Positions 11,831 to 24,665 of a stretch of 64,000 bases of DNA are shown here, piece by piece. A program made the position numbers and the translations under genes. The stretch comes from Daphnia carinata (taxonomy: Eukaryota; Arthropoda; Branchiopoda; Diplostraca; Daphniidae): the NCBI RefSeq assembly GCF_022539665.2, contig NC_081331.1, positions 11,688,638-11,752,637 of the forward strand, written 5' to 3'. Under the pieces are notes generated by a model, which was not told the origin of the DNA, made no database searches, and saw only the letters and a program-made list of their open reading frames with translations. The first letter of the stretch is position 1. Each line of letters starts with the position of its first letter.

Positions 11831-13164
11831 AAGCCCCTGCGTACAAGGAAGAACAGAATCCACCCCAATTGGCTAATACCAAGACGAAGGGTCTTTAAAC
11901 GAACGACCGCAGTCAATACAACCCCCCCCCCGGTGCAGGTGGCAAAACCCTTTATCAAGCCCACCCCCGGCCTTTATGAAAGTGCTTCTATTCAAAATAA
12001 ACAAAGCAATTCCACAATGTTTTTTGAGGGTGGGCGAAAAATTATTCGGGAAAGAAAAATGCAATGCTCGTCGTTCATTGACAGAAGGGGCGTGAATCGG
12101 CAGATGGTAATAAGAAACCCTCACCGTTTTTTGAAACGCCCGACCGGATAGGAATCAAAAGGTTCAAAATTACACACACAAAATGCGTCACGTATACAAG
12201 GAAAAAAAATTTTTTTTGCAAGTGAAACGGTGTTTAGTTGAATCGGCAACAGTCTAGGAATCTCAAAGGACAAAAAAAAAAAAAAAAAAGGCTATTGAAT
12301 GTTGAAAAAGAAAAAAATCGGAGCGGGGAATACAATTTGTCCGCGTGATTGCGTCTCTTCTTTCGCTTTCACGCTTCACGAGAAGATATTCACACGTTGC
12401 CGCTTCTTTTTCTTCTAGTATTTGGGTTCCAATAAGAAAAGACGACCATTACAAGTACCGTTTCATTTCTAAAAATATAAAATTCCGAACAAAAAGGAAT
12501 GGAGTAACGGAGACGCGTTCGATCCTTCTCTATCAGACTTGGGAAAATAGGACGGCTCTTCGACATTTAAAAAAAAAAAAAAAGGGTAACGAAAAATGAT
12601 TCAACTGATTCAATCATCTTCTTCAATGATTTAAAAGAATGTTTTTTTTTTTTTCAAGGGATGATTTTTAAAATTTTATGGCCATTTGCTCGGCAGGTGG
12701 CGGAAGCCCGTTCAATGCCCTTTTCTACTAATTCTGTTGACGTTAAAAAAAAAAAAATGGCGGGACCAACGTCCATAACTGGTGCTGTTTAACGGCTACC
12801 TCAAAAAAAAAACGGAGAGGAAGTTGTTCCCCTCAAGAAATAGATTTTTCTTTCGTGAGGGGGTTTGTTTCAATTCCCCCCAAAAAAACTTGTAGGAGCA
12901 ACAAATTGAAATAAACCAACAACAAAAAAATGGGCGTTTAATTTACGTTTTCTAGGGCAGGGATTTTGTTTCCTGGAATTTTTCAAACCAGCCTATTATT
13001 TCCAAACACTCTATTTTTTTTCCCTGATTGATAGGAAAAAAAAAATAAAATAAACGATAAGTAAAGAAAAAATAATAAATAAACGATAAGTAAGAAAAAA
13101 AAGGGGGCCATACACACACACGGCACTGATTGAATTACAACCAGAAAAGTCATCGACTTTTTTT

Positions 13165-13180
13165 TGTGTGTGTGTGTGTG
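13165..13180. repeat. (TG)n microsatellite
   Basis: 16-bp perfect TG array. Confidence 0.93.
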
Positions 13181-13992
13181 TTATATACGCCTTCAATTCA
13201 CGACTAGAGTTCTACATGGAGACCTCACACTCCCACGAAGATGGACGTCATCGACGCCGCCATAGCAATCTCGAGAGAAAAAAAAAATGAATCGTGAGGT
13301 AAAAGATGATAATAACCAACGAGAAAAAAAGCAATTCCCGTTTTTCTTTCGATTTCGTGTTTTCTTGGAGGCTGACCCATTTCGAAGTCAGGCAAAACAA
13401 TAGAACGCGGACGTGATTTGTTGTTGCATGCAAAGCACTTCAAATTATTTTTCATAGAAAAAGAGGAAAATAAAAAATAAACAATCACGAAAGAGATGAC
13501 AATCTTGAACGATATCGTCACTGTGCCATACAGAAATTTCCTTTCAACTCACAGATGGTTATCTACAGAAAACGTGTTCAATATGACGGCGAAACCCCCC
13601 CCTCCCCCTTTTTGGTTTCGTGATGTCATACAAACTTTCGATCAAAGTCAAATTATAAGCCGCCCACACACCTTCGAGCGAAAATATAGAAAAAAAAACA
13701 TACGCCCGAAGACGCCAACAGATGGCGTTTAGTTCGACACAATTTTTACGACCCACACCCCCCGCACTAATGTCTTACCCCCTTTGGCCTTTTTTTTTTT
13801 TCTTTCTTTTCTTTTTTACTTTTCTTTTTGTCTTTAACAACTTCAACTACTTGTCCACATCCGGTGCGTGAATCAAAAGGATGGAGAGGGGGAAAGACAT
13901 TAGGTGTGTAAGCAAGAACGGCACAGTAGCGCATAAATATTAGATATCCAACAGGATGGCATTGATACGTAATCCTCGTCGAGTTTTGAAAT

Positions 13993-14337
13993 TCAACCAC
14001 GTGGCAAATCTCGATGTGAAACACAAAAAAAACGCAGCAATAAAAAATGGAAGACAGAGGAAAGCGTAGACTTACATGATGTGGATAACAAGGTGATCAA
14101 CAGCAGGCAGAACGACAGGTGGAGCATTTTCGTCGACTTCCAATCCATGATGATTGAACTGATCACGTGCAGATGAGGGGAGAAAGAGAAAAGTTTGAGT
14201 TCCACTCGATTGCAGCACACACAAACTGAGTGTACGGCAGTATGAGGAAGAAAAAAAAAGGATAATCCGGCTCACAGTTTTAATCCAGTTTCACGGGATG
14301 ATGGTAGCCAATCACAGACTCTGTTGGTCAGAGTCAT
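13993..14337 (-). CDS. possible three-exon micro-protein with hydrophobic segment
   Basis: Proposed exons on the minus strand: 14337-14276, 14158-14076 and 14009-13993. The 117-bp intron begins GTGAGC and ends after a long C/T tract with GATCAG. The 66-bp intron begins GTAAGT and ends with a T-rich tract and CGAG. Phases 2 and 1 join correctly and give 53 codons plus stop. The middle exon also has its own ATG at 14148 (context ATCATGG) opening a signal-peptide-like stretch, KMLHLSFCLLLITLLSTS, with G/C-ending codons, so the first exon could be 5' UTR. The reading stops five codons after the second junction, which is suspicious. In another frame the same two distal exons read for 49 codons to a stop at 13,94x but then need an unseen upstream exon. 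No family recognised. The introns look better than the protein. Confidence 0.25.
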
Positions 14338-15850
14338 TCACGAGACACACGGGCAGGGCACAACACACATCGATGGCTCGTCAAAGTCAGAAAGAAACAA
14401 ACATCAATCCGTTTTTTTTTCTCGTATAGTTATTTCTCTCCTGGGAGGTCTGAAAACGTTTTTAACAGTCAAATCGTATGCTAATCAGTATAGAGTATAT
14501 CTGCTTTTTCTCTCTCTCTTTCTCTCTTTTTTGGGCTGCGATTGATGATCGACGCAGGCCCTGGGCTGACACCCAGGAACACCACCAAACTCTCTATTAC
14601 ACAGACACTCACACATAGGCATAAACCATAGAATGTATTCGTTTTTGGGAAAAGAAGCACAGGTGTAACTGAAATCCACGCGGGTCGAGGAGGAGAGAAA
14701 AAAAAATGGTGTCCGATGCAGGTGGCGGGAAGAGAGAAACCAAAGTCACACTTTCGTTGGAAGACAATTGCTAATTGGGCTAGCAAAACAAAAGCGAACT
14801 CGATTGTTTGACGTTTGAAATTAGTTTCGGGCAAGACGAAAATGTTTGGGAAAACACAAAAAAACGATGTTTTCGATGTGAAAAAGCGAAAATTTCACAG
14901 TTACGTCGGACACGACCTCCTTCTCTCGCAGACTGGCTCACACTGAAGCAGCACACACCGCCGGCCTCTCAATGTTCTCCCCCTATGCTCAACTTGGCCA
15001 CCAGAGGCTCTGCTGTTCGCCTTCCTGCCGTGGCCCTTATTCTTTGCCCGCCAAATTCATCTTTTCCCTTTCAAACAGGAAGAAAAAATACAAAAAAAAA
15101 ATAAAATTAAAAATATATATATAAAAAAAGCCCGCGAGGAATGACTCCGCCTTCTAGCGCACGCTCAGCCGTCCTCATTTAAAAAATAAGAATAAAAAAA
15201 AAACTTTTCTTTATTGAATGAATGAAAAGACCATCATCATCGTCAACTCGCCTAGGGCACAACGTGTAAACGTCTTTTGCGTGAAAAAGTTGTAGCCGTA
15301 CGCTGTACAAGAGAGGAAGGTGAAGGGGGAAGCTTTTTGATGGCACCGATTAATCCGAATCAATACACCAATCAACACCTTTCCGTACCCTGTAACCACA
15401 TACAAGAATTACAGCCATTTTTTTCCTGCTCGCTTTTAATTTTCTTCAATTCTAAACGAATTTTAGAAAAAAATACGAGACTTTCTTGGGACAAAGAAAA
15501 CGTTGCAATGCAAATGATTCCGGACGCATATTTTAAGTGTATTTAACTAGATTATACAGAGACGAATTCATCAAGTTTTCCCGTTCAAATTTTGTAAAAC
15601 GCATTTGCATAAGTTTGCGCATTTTGCCCCCGTGCAACGCACGTCAATAACTTCGTCGTTATAGACGCAGACTGCTGGATAAGGCCCTTGAGGAGGGTAG
15701 GGGAAGGGGTGTAACCGGAGGGGTTGTACAGTATATGTGTATTTACATGTTAAGAAAATTGAACTCGTGTAACGCAATTCTCCTGGAGGAAAATCCAATC
15801 ACGGAGAAAACGACGGCCAGAAACAGACGACAACGTTTCATTAGGCTATG

Positions 15851-15864
15851 CCCCCCCCCCCCCC
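15851..15864. repeat. poly-C run (14)
   Basis: Uninterrupted C14. Confidence 0.95.
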
Positions 15865-16526
15865 TTAGGGTTCAAGACAAAATCTTTTGGTGTGTGTTGT
15901 TGCTGGAAAGAAAAGTTTGAAATGATCTATTTGATCATTTCGGCTAGAGGCGAAATTTGCAGTTCTTACGGACACAAAAGTGATGATGGAATCTTTGCGT
16001 GTTGTTTTTGTTTTTATTCCCGAGAAAAAAAAAAATGTACCGGTAGACGCGAATGGTTTGGTGGAACGAGTCCGCCTCCACCACAGGCGCAAGAAGTTCC
16101 CCCGAAAAAAAAAAACAACAAGGCAGCTGTGCTGCACAGATCAAGTTTATTTTTAAAAGAAAAATCCTCGATTGCTCTTTTCTAATATTCTTTTTTTTTT
16201 TGTTCTTTCATCCCGCCATCAAATTGGAATATTATACATTCACAATCGGGATTATATAGAAAGATGGGAGAAAAAAAAAAAAAGGCCAGATAAGATGGGA
16301 TATTCAAAAATCTCTTGTTGTTGGAGGCTCACACGAGCGTTCGGGACTTGTGTGTGGGTTTCGTAAATCATTCAAGTCGCTGGGGGTTGCATCCCGACTT
16401 GTTTTGCATATCAACAACAACGTGAAACAACACAACTGTTGACAGTCGAGACCGAAGAAAACAAAAGCATCTTTTTATCAATATATACATATACACACAC
16501 AGTTGGTTGACTCGCCCTAAACGCTT

Positions 16527-16547
16527 ACACACACACACACACACACA
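16527..16547. repeat. (AC)n microsatellite
   Basis: 21-bp perfect AC array. Confidence 0.95.
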
Positions 16548-17524
16548 GTGGAATGTTGGTGAAAAGAAGTAGGACATTTATTATTTTTTTCTTAGGGATT
16601 TCCGCATCCAGGCAAAATGTCGTGATTTTGGAGCGTTCACACAAACGTTGGGTGGAGAAACTCTACCAATTATGGTCGCTCTAGCTGACATCACGAACGC
16701 TATGCATACCGTATCCATACGTAATCGTTCTGGGTTAACCTTATGTAAAGTGTTTGTTTCGTCGACTCGAATGTATGAGGTGGGGTGGGGGGGGGGGAGG
16801 TAGAATTCCAGGTCGTCAGAGGGGATGGTGAGTAGGTCACGGTCCGTTAAGTTTGTTTGGGTACATATCCTCTTCTTCTCAAAGAGTGCGGGACTCTGCG
16901 GGACCTACATTTTTGCCTTCACGAAAATTTCGTTTTTTGAAAACGAAGGCGGAGCTGTCCCGATGCGGAAGAAGGATGCGTGGGTGGCGCTGCATGGATT
17001 TATTAATAATTACGACAACATAACAAAACAAAACAAAAAAAATGGGCCAATTTCGCCTCCCTCCCCGTTTCTCAGCATTTGAAAAGAAAGCAGGCAATAT
17101 TTAAAAAGAAAAAAAAAAGGTATTTATTTCTAATTCTTTTTTAAAATGGTATAAATGACTTCATACCTTTAAAAAAAAAAAGGTGGAGGCTTGGCATCAG
17201 CGGTGTCGTAAAAAGACAACAACAACAACAACAAAGTTACGGGAAAGAATCCTATCCGAGTGATCATTCATTCTCTTTTTCTTTTTACGATTACGAGTCA
17301 ATAGGGATGACGAACGTTGGCTACGACGATATTCTTTTTCACGTGTGCGAAAAGAGGGAAGAAAAAAAAACGTAAGCGCGCAAAGGTGCGGCCATAACGG
17401 AGTTGCCTTTAAGAAAAATGATTTTTTTTTTCCTTCGTGCTATGCGAAAATAGCGGGATTTTTTTTTTATCGTGTTAGTTCTTTTTATTCTGGGGCTCGT
17501 CAAAATCATTTGCATATCAAAGGA

Positions 17525-17548
17525 TTTTTTTTTTTTTTTTTTTTTTTT
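17525..17548. repeat. poly-T run (24)
   Basis: Uninterrupted T24. Confidence 0.95.
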
Positions 17549-18746
17549 ACCTTTTCCCGGCCATTTTTATTTCTTCTCATTTTCAGAGCATAGTTCACTC
17601 TATTAAGAAAAGATGTTAAGGGTTTCTGTTTTAAACGTAATGTACTTAAACGAAAGTTAGAAGGTCAAATAGATCCGATTTCAATTTTGAGGAAATGTTT
17701 TTTTTTTTTTCGGTTGCTATTATTCACCGTATGAGATGTTATAAATAATATGGGAAAAGCTCAAAATAGAAACATGAAAGGGCATTGTATGTGACACCCG
17801 CGATAAGCAATATAGATTTCTCTCTTGAAATACTTGTTTTGGGCTATAGAGACGCAATCCATCCGTACTTGTTTATGCCACACACGTCGTGCAGGTGACA
17901 AGCCTTTGCCCGTAAAAAAAACATATGGAAATGGGAAAAAACGAGAAACGAAATAAAATCACGAAAAATATATAACATTCCAATTTGGTTAATAATTTCT
18001 TCTTTTTCAGTTGTATCAAATACAATGTGCCACTCCTCCGACAAACCATCAATCAATTTTTTCTTTACGATTATGCACCGGGATAAGCCAAACTTGCAAA
18101 AAAAGCAAAACACATCTGATTTTGCATAGATATGGATGATGGCGGTTGAACCTCTAAATGTCGTCGTATACCCATGAAGAGATGAATGTTTCGTTGAACA
18201 AAACAAAAAATATACAGTATATAAAGAACGTGAGCCATACTGACATCACGACCGATTTTCATCTGTCTCTCAACATCCCCAAACTCGTATGCAAATTGGT
18301 TTTTTGTCCTGAAGGCACCCTCACGAAAAGGATAACATTTAAATTCTTTATTAAGAAAGAAAAAAAAACCTTATCATTATTACTTTTTTTTACCTTTCAA
18401 AAATTTCAACTCGCCACTTAAGGTAAAATTCACGTTTTGCGATGGATAAGCAACTAAGTGTTATGTCACTGGACGCAGTCTAGACATTTCTCTAACAGCT
18501 GAGCATACGTATAATCTTGCCTGCATAATTTCATAAACGCCTTTATGTAGTGTCGTTGGCGTTCGTCAAAGTTTCCCTTCCCGCTGGAGCTTAATGTCAA
18601 CTTTTGCTGTTGAACTCAAATTATTCTTTGGAATGTCGTACAATAATAAAAATGTTTTCGAAACATTTGTCTTGGATCTTTAATAAGAAAAACAGAAGCC
18701 AGCCGAACTGCAATTTTTCATCAGTGTATTAGAAGCCCAGTTAATA

Positions 18747-18944
18747 ATGTTCGAAACCATATCTTACACATCTACAAAAAGGAAAATATATTGGTCCACA
18801 TTCTTGCCTCTGCTTTTGATCGTGCAAAAACTGTCGTGTGGATATACCGGGGCTCGCTGCCCGCTGGATCCAATATGCAAGTTTTCCATCAAGGCAAATA
18901 TGCCCCATGTAAATCGATTTGACTATTGTGTTCTACAATTCTGA
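18747..18944 (+). CDS. small ORF with hydrophobic core and four cysteines, doubtful
   Basis: 65 codons from ATG to TGA. The product has a basic start, a hydrophobic stretch (STFLPLLLIVQKLSC) and then CGYTGARCPLDPICKF. The GYTGARC piece resembles the end of an EGF module, but in EGF domains eight residues normally separate the last two cysteines and here there are six, and the other cysteines are missing. No splice sites complete a domain. Probably chance. Confidence 0.08.
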   Translation: MFETISYTSTKRKIYWSTFLPLLLIVQKLSCGYTGARCPLDPICKFSIKANMPHVNRFDYCVLQF

Positions 18945-19104
18945 TGAAAAGCGAAAGGTGCGAAAAAAAAAGAATTTAAAAGATTTCTTTTGTTGAAGAG
19001 TTGAAAAAAAGTAATAGTTTTCAACTGTTTTTTTTTTTTTAGAAAGGATTGACGTTATTATACGCCCCTAAGGCCAAATGACTCTTTTATTTTCACGCGT
19101 TTTG

Positions 19105-19112
19105 TATAAAAG
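19105..19112 (+). promoter_or_regulatory. TATA-box-like motif TATAAAAG
   Basis: Matches the animal TATA consensus. About 30 bp downstream (near 19135) would be a start site, and an ATG in a CAAAATG context follows at 19175. No initiator motif is clear. AT-rich DNA produces such motifs by chance. Confidence 0.3.
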
Positions 19113-19174
19113 GGAGTTGAGCGATCGTTGTACATACAACTCACACGAGTAAACACCAACCCAACATCCTCAAA

Positions 19175-19360
19175 ATGTGGAAGAAAGATAAACTTATAGG
19201 CGTGTCTCTTATTGAAAAAAAAAAAAAAATCCTTGCTCACGCTGTAAATGTATGCAACTGGCGTGATTACAACCTTTATATGTACAATCTCCTCGCGATG
19301 CATAACAGCCGTTTTCTAAACTTAGACGTACTTGACTCACTTTTTCTCCTCTCCTTGTAG
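19175..19360 (+). CDS. small ORF behind a TATA-like motif
   Basis: 61 codons, ATG to TAG. The start lies in CAAAATG, the favoured arthropod start context, 70 bp downstream of TATAAAAG. The protein would be basic at the N-terminus, contain a Lys run encoded by a poly-A tract at about 19215-19229, and end in a hydrophobic segment (LDSLFLLSL). No domain recognised. The poly-A tract would make the frame prone to slippage. The promoter-to-start arrangement is the only reason to list it. Confidence 0.12.
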   Translation: MWKKDKLIGVSLIEKKKKILAHAVNVCNWRDYNLYMYNLLAMHNSRFLNLDVLDSLFLLSL

Positions 19361-20051
19361 ATATATAGGCGTTGTGCGCCTCTTTGGCGAGGGAATGACG
19401 AGTGCAAACTAGTGAGAAATGACGTGTCAACGCCGTCCGTCAGTTTCATGCGACCGCATCATCCATCGGCCTTACACTATCGAAATCAAAGCTCTTGTAT
19501 ATATTTCTTTAGATGTTTTTATAAACTAAAAAAAAAAAGGAAAAATATATATTTTGATATAGGGCATTATAAGGGTGCTGTGAAAACATCAATCAAGTGG
19601 GCAAACACTCACGGCCTCAGGGTTGAAAGATTGAGCTTTGAACGAAAATGGCAGGAGGAAGATGGGCCCGTTGAAAGGAATCGAAAAAATTGTTAGAGCC
19701 ATTGAGGAGGCCCATTAGGTGTTGGGCTGTGCACGCCGATTCCGAGTGGCACGCGGCTCGTTCAACACGTCATTAAAGTGCGAGCATATCGCAGTGAGAG
19801 CTCTCCCAGCGACGCCCATCATTCTTCGACGTGAAAGATGAATCCTCCTATTTATTTTTGTGTTTTTTTTTTTAGGGGGGGGGAGGGAAGAACCATCGCC
19901 CAAAAACAGAAAAGAAAAACAGGATTGATCATTATTTTTGCGTATAGGCAGAGAGAAACTTGATCAATGGCGTCAGCGTGAAAAGGTGCCTTTAAAAAAA
20001 TCTATTGAAATGTAGTACAGCGGGGATGTGCGTCGTGACACGCCGTAAATG

Positions 20052-20067
20052 TATAAAAATGACGTCA
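20052..20067 (+). promoter_or_regulatory. TATA-like motif abutting a full CRE
   Basis: TATAAAAA (20052-20059) is followed immediately by the palindrome TGACGTCA (20060-20067), the full consensus for CREB/ATF bZIP factors. A CRE normally lies upstream of the TATA box, so this order is unusual if the plus strand is transcribed. A second TGACGTCA lies at 20612-20619. Confidence 0.3.
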
Positions 20068-20611
20068 TCCACCATCCCGCGTGCAGCCACTTTTCGCTCT
20101 ATTTATTTGTAAAGAACCATTTTTTTTTTTTTACCCGTTATAATTCCGTTGGAAGGAAAAAGAGAAAGTGTCAGCGTGAATTCGTGCGAGCCGCCGAAAT
20201 TCTCACGTCTTGTAATCGGCACATCGCACGGAATTATATACATTGATGTCAAATAACCGAAAAAGAAAACGGCTGTTGGGTTTCTCGGCTGCGTGAACAA
20301 TGTTGTCATATATTTTTTTTTTCCTTCTAAGTCGAACGATATCGGCATTACATGATTTTCTGGAACTGAGATTGCAATCCGATGCGCACCGACGCTTGTC
20401 TAGGCCGTCCTAGTTTCTTTCTTTTCTTCAAACAAACGGGAAATTATCCGGAAAATAAATTTAGTTAAGGTTTTAAAAAATGGCAGTATTGATGTAGCAA
20501 ATTGATAGTATAAGAATGAAAAGATGAATGCAGATAAAATGTAGGTTGTATTCATAGTGGGCGGGGTGGTCCGGTGCACACGGGCTTACTGCATCCCAAT
20601 GCGAAAGATGA

Positions 20612-20619
20612 TGACGTCA
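20612..20619. promoter_or_regulatory. CRE palindrome TGACGTCA
   Basis: Second exact CRE within 560 bp of the first. A third is at 44733-44740. About one is expected by chance in a window this size. Confidence 0.25.
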
Positions 20620-20862
20620 GCTATAAGACTTGTTGTTCATCATTTCCTGTACATGTTCGTCTCCATTGGCGATTATCAATTTCAAAAAAGTGAACGAAGA
20701 TGTGTAACGTCCGTGACATGTTTTCTCATTTCTTTTATTCCGTCTTCATCATCGATGATAAATGTACCGACTTTTGCGTTTTCCTTTTTTTCCCCCCTTT
20801 TTCCGGTGCTCAACATAATAAAATAGCCAAGAAAAAAAGAAAAAGATTTCCATATTTTTTGT

Positions 20863-20878
20863 TGTGTGTGTGTGTGTG
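20863..20878. repeat. (TG)n microsatellite
   Basis: 16-bp perfect TG array. Confidence 0.92.
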
Positions 20879-22655
20879 GCTGTGTTGCCCGGACGAAGAT
20901 ACTCACAGCTGGTAAATGGGTTCGGCTTCAGGTCGATTCCGTCATAACTTCAACAAATACCAATCCTTTTTTTTTCTTTTATATGCTGATTTTTAAACAA
21001 TGCCAAAGGCAATGACTCAAAAAAAAAAAAAAAAAAAGAAAAAAAAACTCTTCGTTTTTTCTCTCAGAAAGAGATCAAAACATCAATACGAGACAAATTG
21101 AAATAGTGAATGGCGATGGCGACATAGTTTGTTATACAACATTTGTCACAGGCTCTGAAAAGGTCAACACATATCGATAAGGTCATCGACAGTTTTAATC
21201 TCGTTTCTTCTTTCAAACACCGGATGGAGCGTGTTGTTGCTAATTATAGAAACATCTCTTTGTCTTGCCATTCTTTCTGGCCAATGTTAAAAAAAATAGT
21301 TTGTCTCAAAATCTTTTGGATAGGAAAAACGGATATCGGCACCTTTTGTTTCTTCCCAGATCCGGAATGCGGATTGCTCTATAAGAATAAAAACAGGAGA
21401 CCAGCTGCTTACGTAGCTCATTAGTAAATGTGTTTTGTTGGCTTTACATCTTTCGGATAGCTACCGACTAAATTATATCTATTTTGTGTTAATAGCAACA
21501 ATGTTACTAGTCTATTAGCTTCCCCCCTTTATTTTTTCAATTGTCGGCTTTTGTTTTTAGATGGAAGCGGGGGACTCATGTAAAAATAAAAGTACACCAA
21601 CCATTTTTCTTTTGGGGGTTGTTGATGTTGAGCGGCTCATTTTCGGTTTCTTGGTGCAGCCGTTTTTTGCCGGCATTTGACCCTATCTCTACGTCCCGCT
21701 GTTAGCTCAACCTACATAGACGTACACACGTCAAGTTGAAAAGGGAAAAGTTTGTACCTATTTTTTTTTTATAAAAAAAAGAAAGGTCTGTTCGGCTAAA
21801 TGAACAAAATTGTGTGAGGGGGGAGTATCAATTAGTCACACTTTTTGTCTGCCCCCCTACTTTGAAAGAAAAGATGTGGCCCAGTTATAAAGCATGATTT
21901 TAATTTGGAACCCCAAAAACGAACCTTTTCTGTTCATTAAAACCTTTAGACAACGAAACGTTAATTACGCCGCTAAAGAGACATGATTCGTTTTCAGACT
22001 CAATGGGGCAATGGATTCAAAAGAAAAACAATGGCCGATGAACAATGTTTTGGCAGTGAAAACAGAATTCAAGTTCACCTGGAGACGTACGGTGAACGGC
22101 TTTATTTGATCGATGATGTCAACCCCGTTGTAATATCGCCTGTGTTCGAACTACATATAGCACCGTTAGTCGATCATTGTTGGCCTCCATCGGTTATACA
22201 CACACACATATGCCAGATGATGTGTGTACGTTCAATGTTGCACAAGTAATACACGTATATGTATATGGTGCGTGAACTAATGTTTACTTGTACACACACG
22301 AGAAAAATTACACAGTCAAATGGCCAAAGAAGTATTTGGCGTGTTATTTCACTCGAGATCGATCCCTTGGCCGGTTATAAATGTTCTGCTTTTCACTATG
22401 TAATCTTTTGTAGTGGAATAGAGAAATTTTTGTGTGTGTATCGTATCCCCAGATACGTTGAATGTAATGAGAGGATTGCCAAATAGTTATACAAGAAGAA
22501 CAGATCTGCATAAAATGCGGATGAAATCGTGAAAGACGTAAATCAGGTGCAGCCTTGGTTCTTTCTAAAACATTGTTGTGTTTAACAACGTATTCACGCG
22601 TATCGTGTCAAACACATTTCTAGCCCGAAAATAGTGTAGACATAGGAATAAGAAA

Positions 22656-22668
22656 GGGGGGGGGGGGG
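22656..22668. repeat. poly-G run (13)
   Basis: Uninterrupted G13. Confidence 0.95.
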
Positions 22669-24665
22669 ATCGAACAACTGTTCACAAGCGTTGCCCAGCA
22701 ATTTAAAGACCGAAAAAATATTTGCATATTAAATATTGTTGTTGTTCAACACGAGCTACCTCGTACAACAAGCAAATGTCTCCAACTCACGATTTTTGTT
22801 TTTTTCCCTTCAGCTTTTGATATAAAGGTCTTATTGATTTGTTGGGCTCTTTTATTTGATCGTGGTTCCCCGTTTTGATGATTTCATCGCCAATTTGTTA
22901 AACTATTTTTTTCCTTTTCCACGGGAGGAGAGCGTGAGTCACGTCATAAAGCTTCGATGTAGACTAGTGGCTCCAACGGTTTAATGGAAAACAAAAAACT
23001 GTGTCTTTTACGCAGAACAAATCGAAAGTAATCCGATGACGTACGGTCACGCCACATCGGCTATTAAACCAAACTCAATCTATTAGGCTACTTTAAATGT
23101 TATAACATGTTTACAATCTGATTAAATGCTGTAATTTTTTAATGAATTCGACCTAATCCTATACGAAGCAAAAACTCAATTCTTTTTTATTGGAACTTTT
23201 TATGTTAAAAACCCTGCAAAATCTTTCGCCTGTTATTCTTCACCTCCCAAAAGGCCTCGGGTCTTTTCAAAATAATAGTTTGAACTCGACTTACTTGGCC
23301 CCACTTTCTCTAAGTTCCATTTCTCCAATCACCTTTTTCATTCAAACCGCATCTATACCCTCCTGCGTCTATACTTTCCCTTTGGCGTGATTGTTTTTAT
23401 ATACTATATGGCACGAGACACCTAGAGTTCAAATGTCGCGTGAAAGAAAAAACAAAAAAAAAAGAGCCAGCCGCTGGCTTGGCTAATGAAAGGTTCTTTC
23501 ACGCACATGCATAGAAAACTGGTTCGCGAAATGCGTAGCAGCAAGAGACGACATTCACCAACGAGTTTCTCTTTTTTTCTTAAGCAATGTTTTTCTATGA
23601 TATTCGTGATGGGCTAAAGACTATTGAGAAAAACAAAAAATCACGCAATTTTATACCGCACAGAGGCGTGAGCGTAGACACAATAAGGTGGGCGTATTTT
23701 ATAACGCCAATAATTTCCAAACTAAAAATGTTTTCGTTCAAAGTGACGAATGTCAATCGTGTGAATGGGACGACGTAAATGGCCTGCTTTCTTTCGCTTG
23801 TCAGGTCAGTTAACAAAAGAAAAACGTGTTGATGTGTGGGGGTGAAAATATGGCAATAAATCTTGTTCAATACCAATCTCACTGACGAGTCCTTATTGTT
23901 CAAAGTTTGAGGGAGTATTCACTAAAAATTCTTTCTGTTTCATCTACAAAAGAAGATGATTGTTATATTGGGTAAAGGTCAGAAAGTCAAAATAGAGCGA
24001 TCGATAAATCACGAAATAAAATTGAATGCCGTCCTTGTTCTTGTGCCTCGTTATCCATCGAAAACGGTGAACCACGCTGGTTAGAGCTTTATACAAAGGG
24101 ACGAACTGACGAGTACACGGAACTTTTCCCGAACGGTAAGGGAAAAGCGGAAAATGGAATCATGATCAATGAAAAGTGAAGTCAACATTATGGAGCTGGC
24201 TCAATCCGACATCAAAGCGTGAATAAAAGAAGAAGCTATCGACTGAGTTTTGCAAAGATATACAAGCAAGAAAAAAAGGCTTTTTTTTTGTTTGCGATCA
24301 CGTCTACCCGATGGTATTGTATACATAGATTTCATATAAGAAAAGACGTTATATGTTACATTCAGACATTGCATAGTGAGGACATGCTTCTCGTATGTTG
24401 CATTGGTGGGTGCCGATATATAGGAAACAAGAGATGAATGAAATGTGATAAAATGTTAAGCCTCGTTCTCCGTTTAAATGATTGAAACACAAAGTTCTTG
24501 CTTTTCTTGTACAAAATCTAATTAATAGTGAATGATATTCATATAGATAAGCTATACTTGACCTCTTTACATATTCAAATGATGAATTGACATTCAAAAA
24601 ACAAAAGATTAGACCAAGAAATAAATTTTAAAGTAATCCCAGCTGACGTCGTTTTTATTTTCCTC

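Larger units (their letters stand above)
9701..17600. other. mixed simple-sequence and unassigned region
   Basis: Outside the two low-confidence candidates listed separately (11.1-11.8 kb plus strand; 14.34-13.99 kb minus strand) I see no gene. Simple repeats remain frequent. Pyrimidine-rich or GC-richer patches at 10.1-10.3 and 14.9-15.06 kb look exon-like in base composition but give no consistent frame with splice signals. Confidence 0.6.

Noticed and set aside
12202-12217. Perfect A8T8 palindrome
   Set aside because: Expected from the many A and T runs; no flanking structure or repeat of it was seen.
16800-16960. Possible plus-strand intron GTGAGT...CTCAAAG at 16.8 kb
   Set aside because: The only joinable frame enters through a poly-G tract, has an in-frame stop just upstream with no start codon, and stops soon after the junction.
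18834-18870. EGF-like GYTGARC motif
   Set aside because: Cysteine spacing is wrong (six instead of eight residues between the last two) and no other EGF cysteines or splice sites are present.
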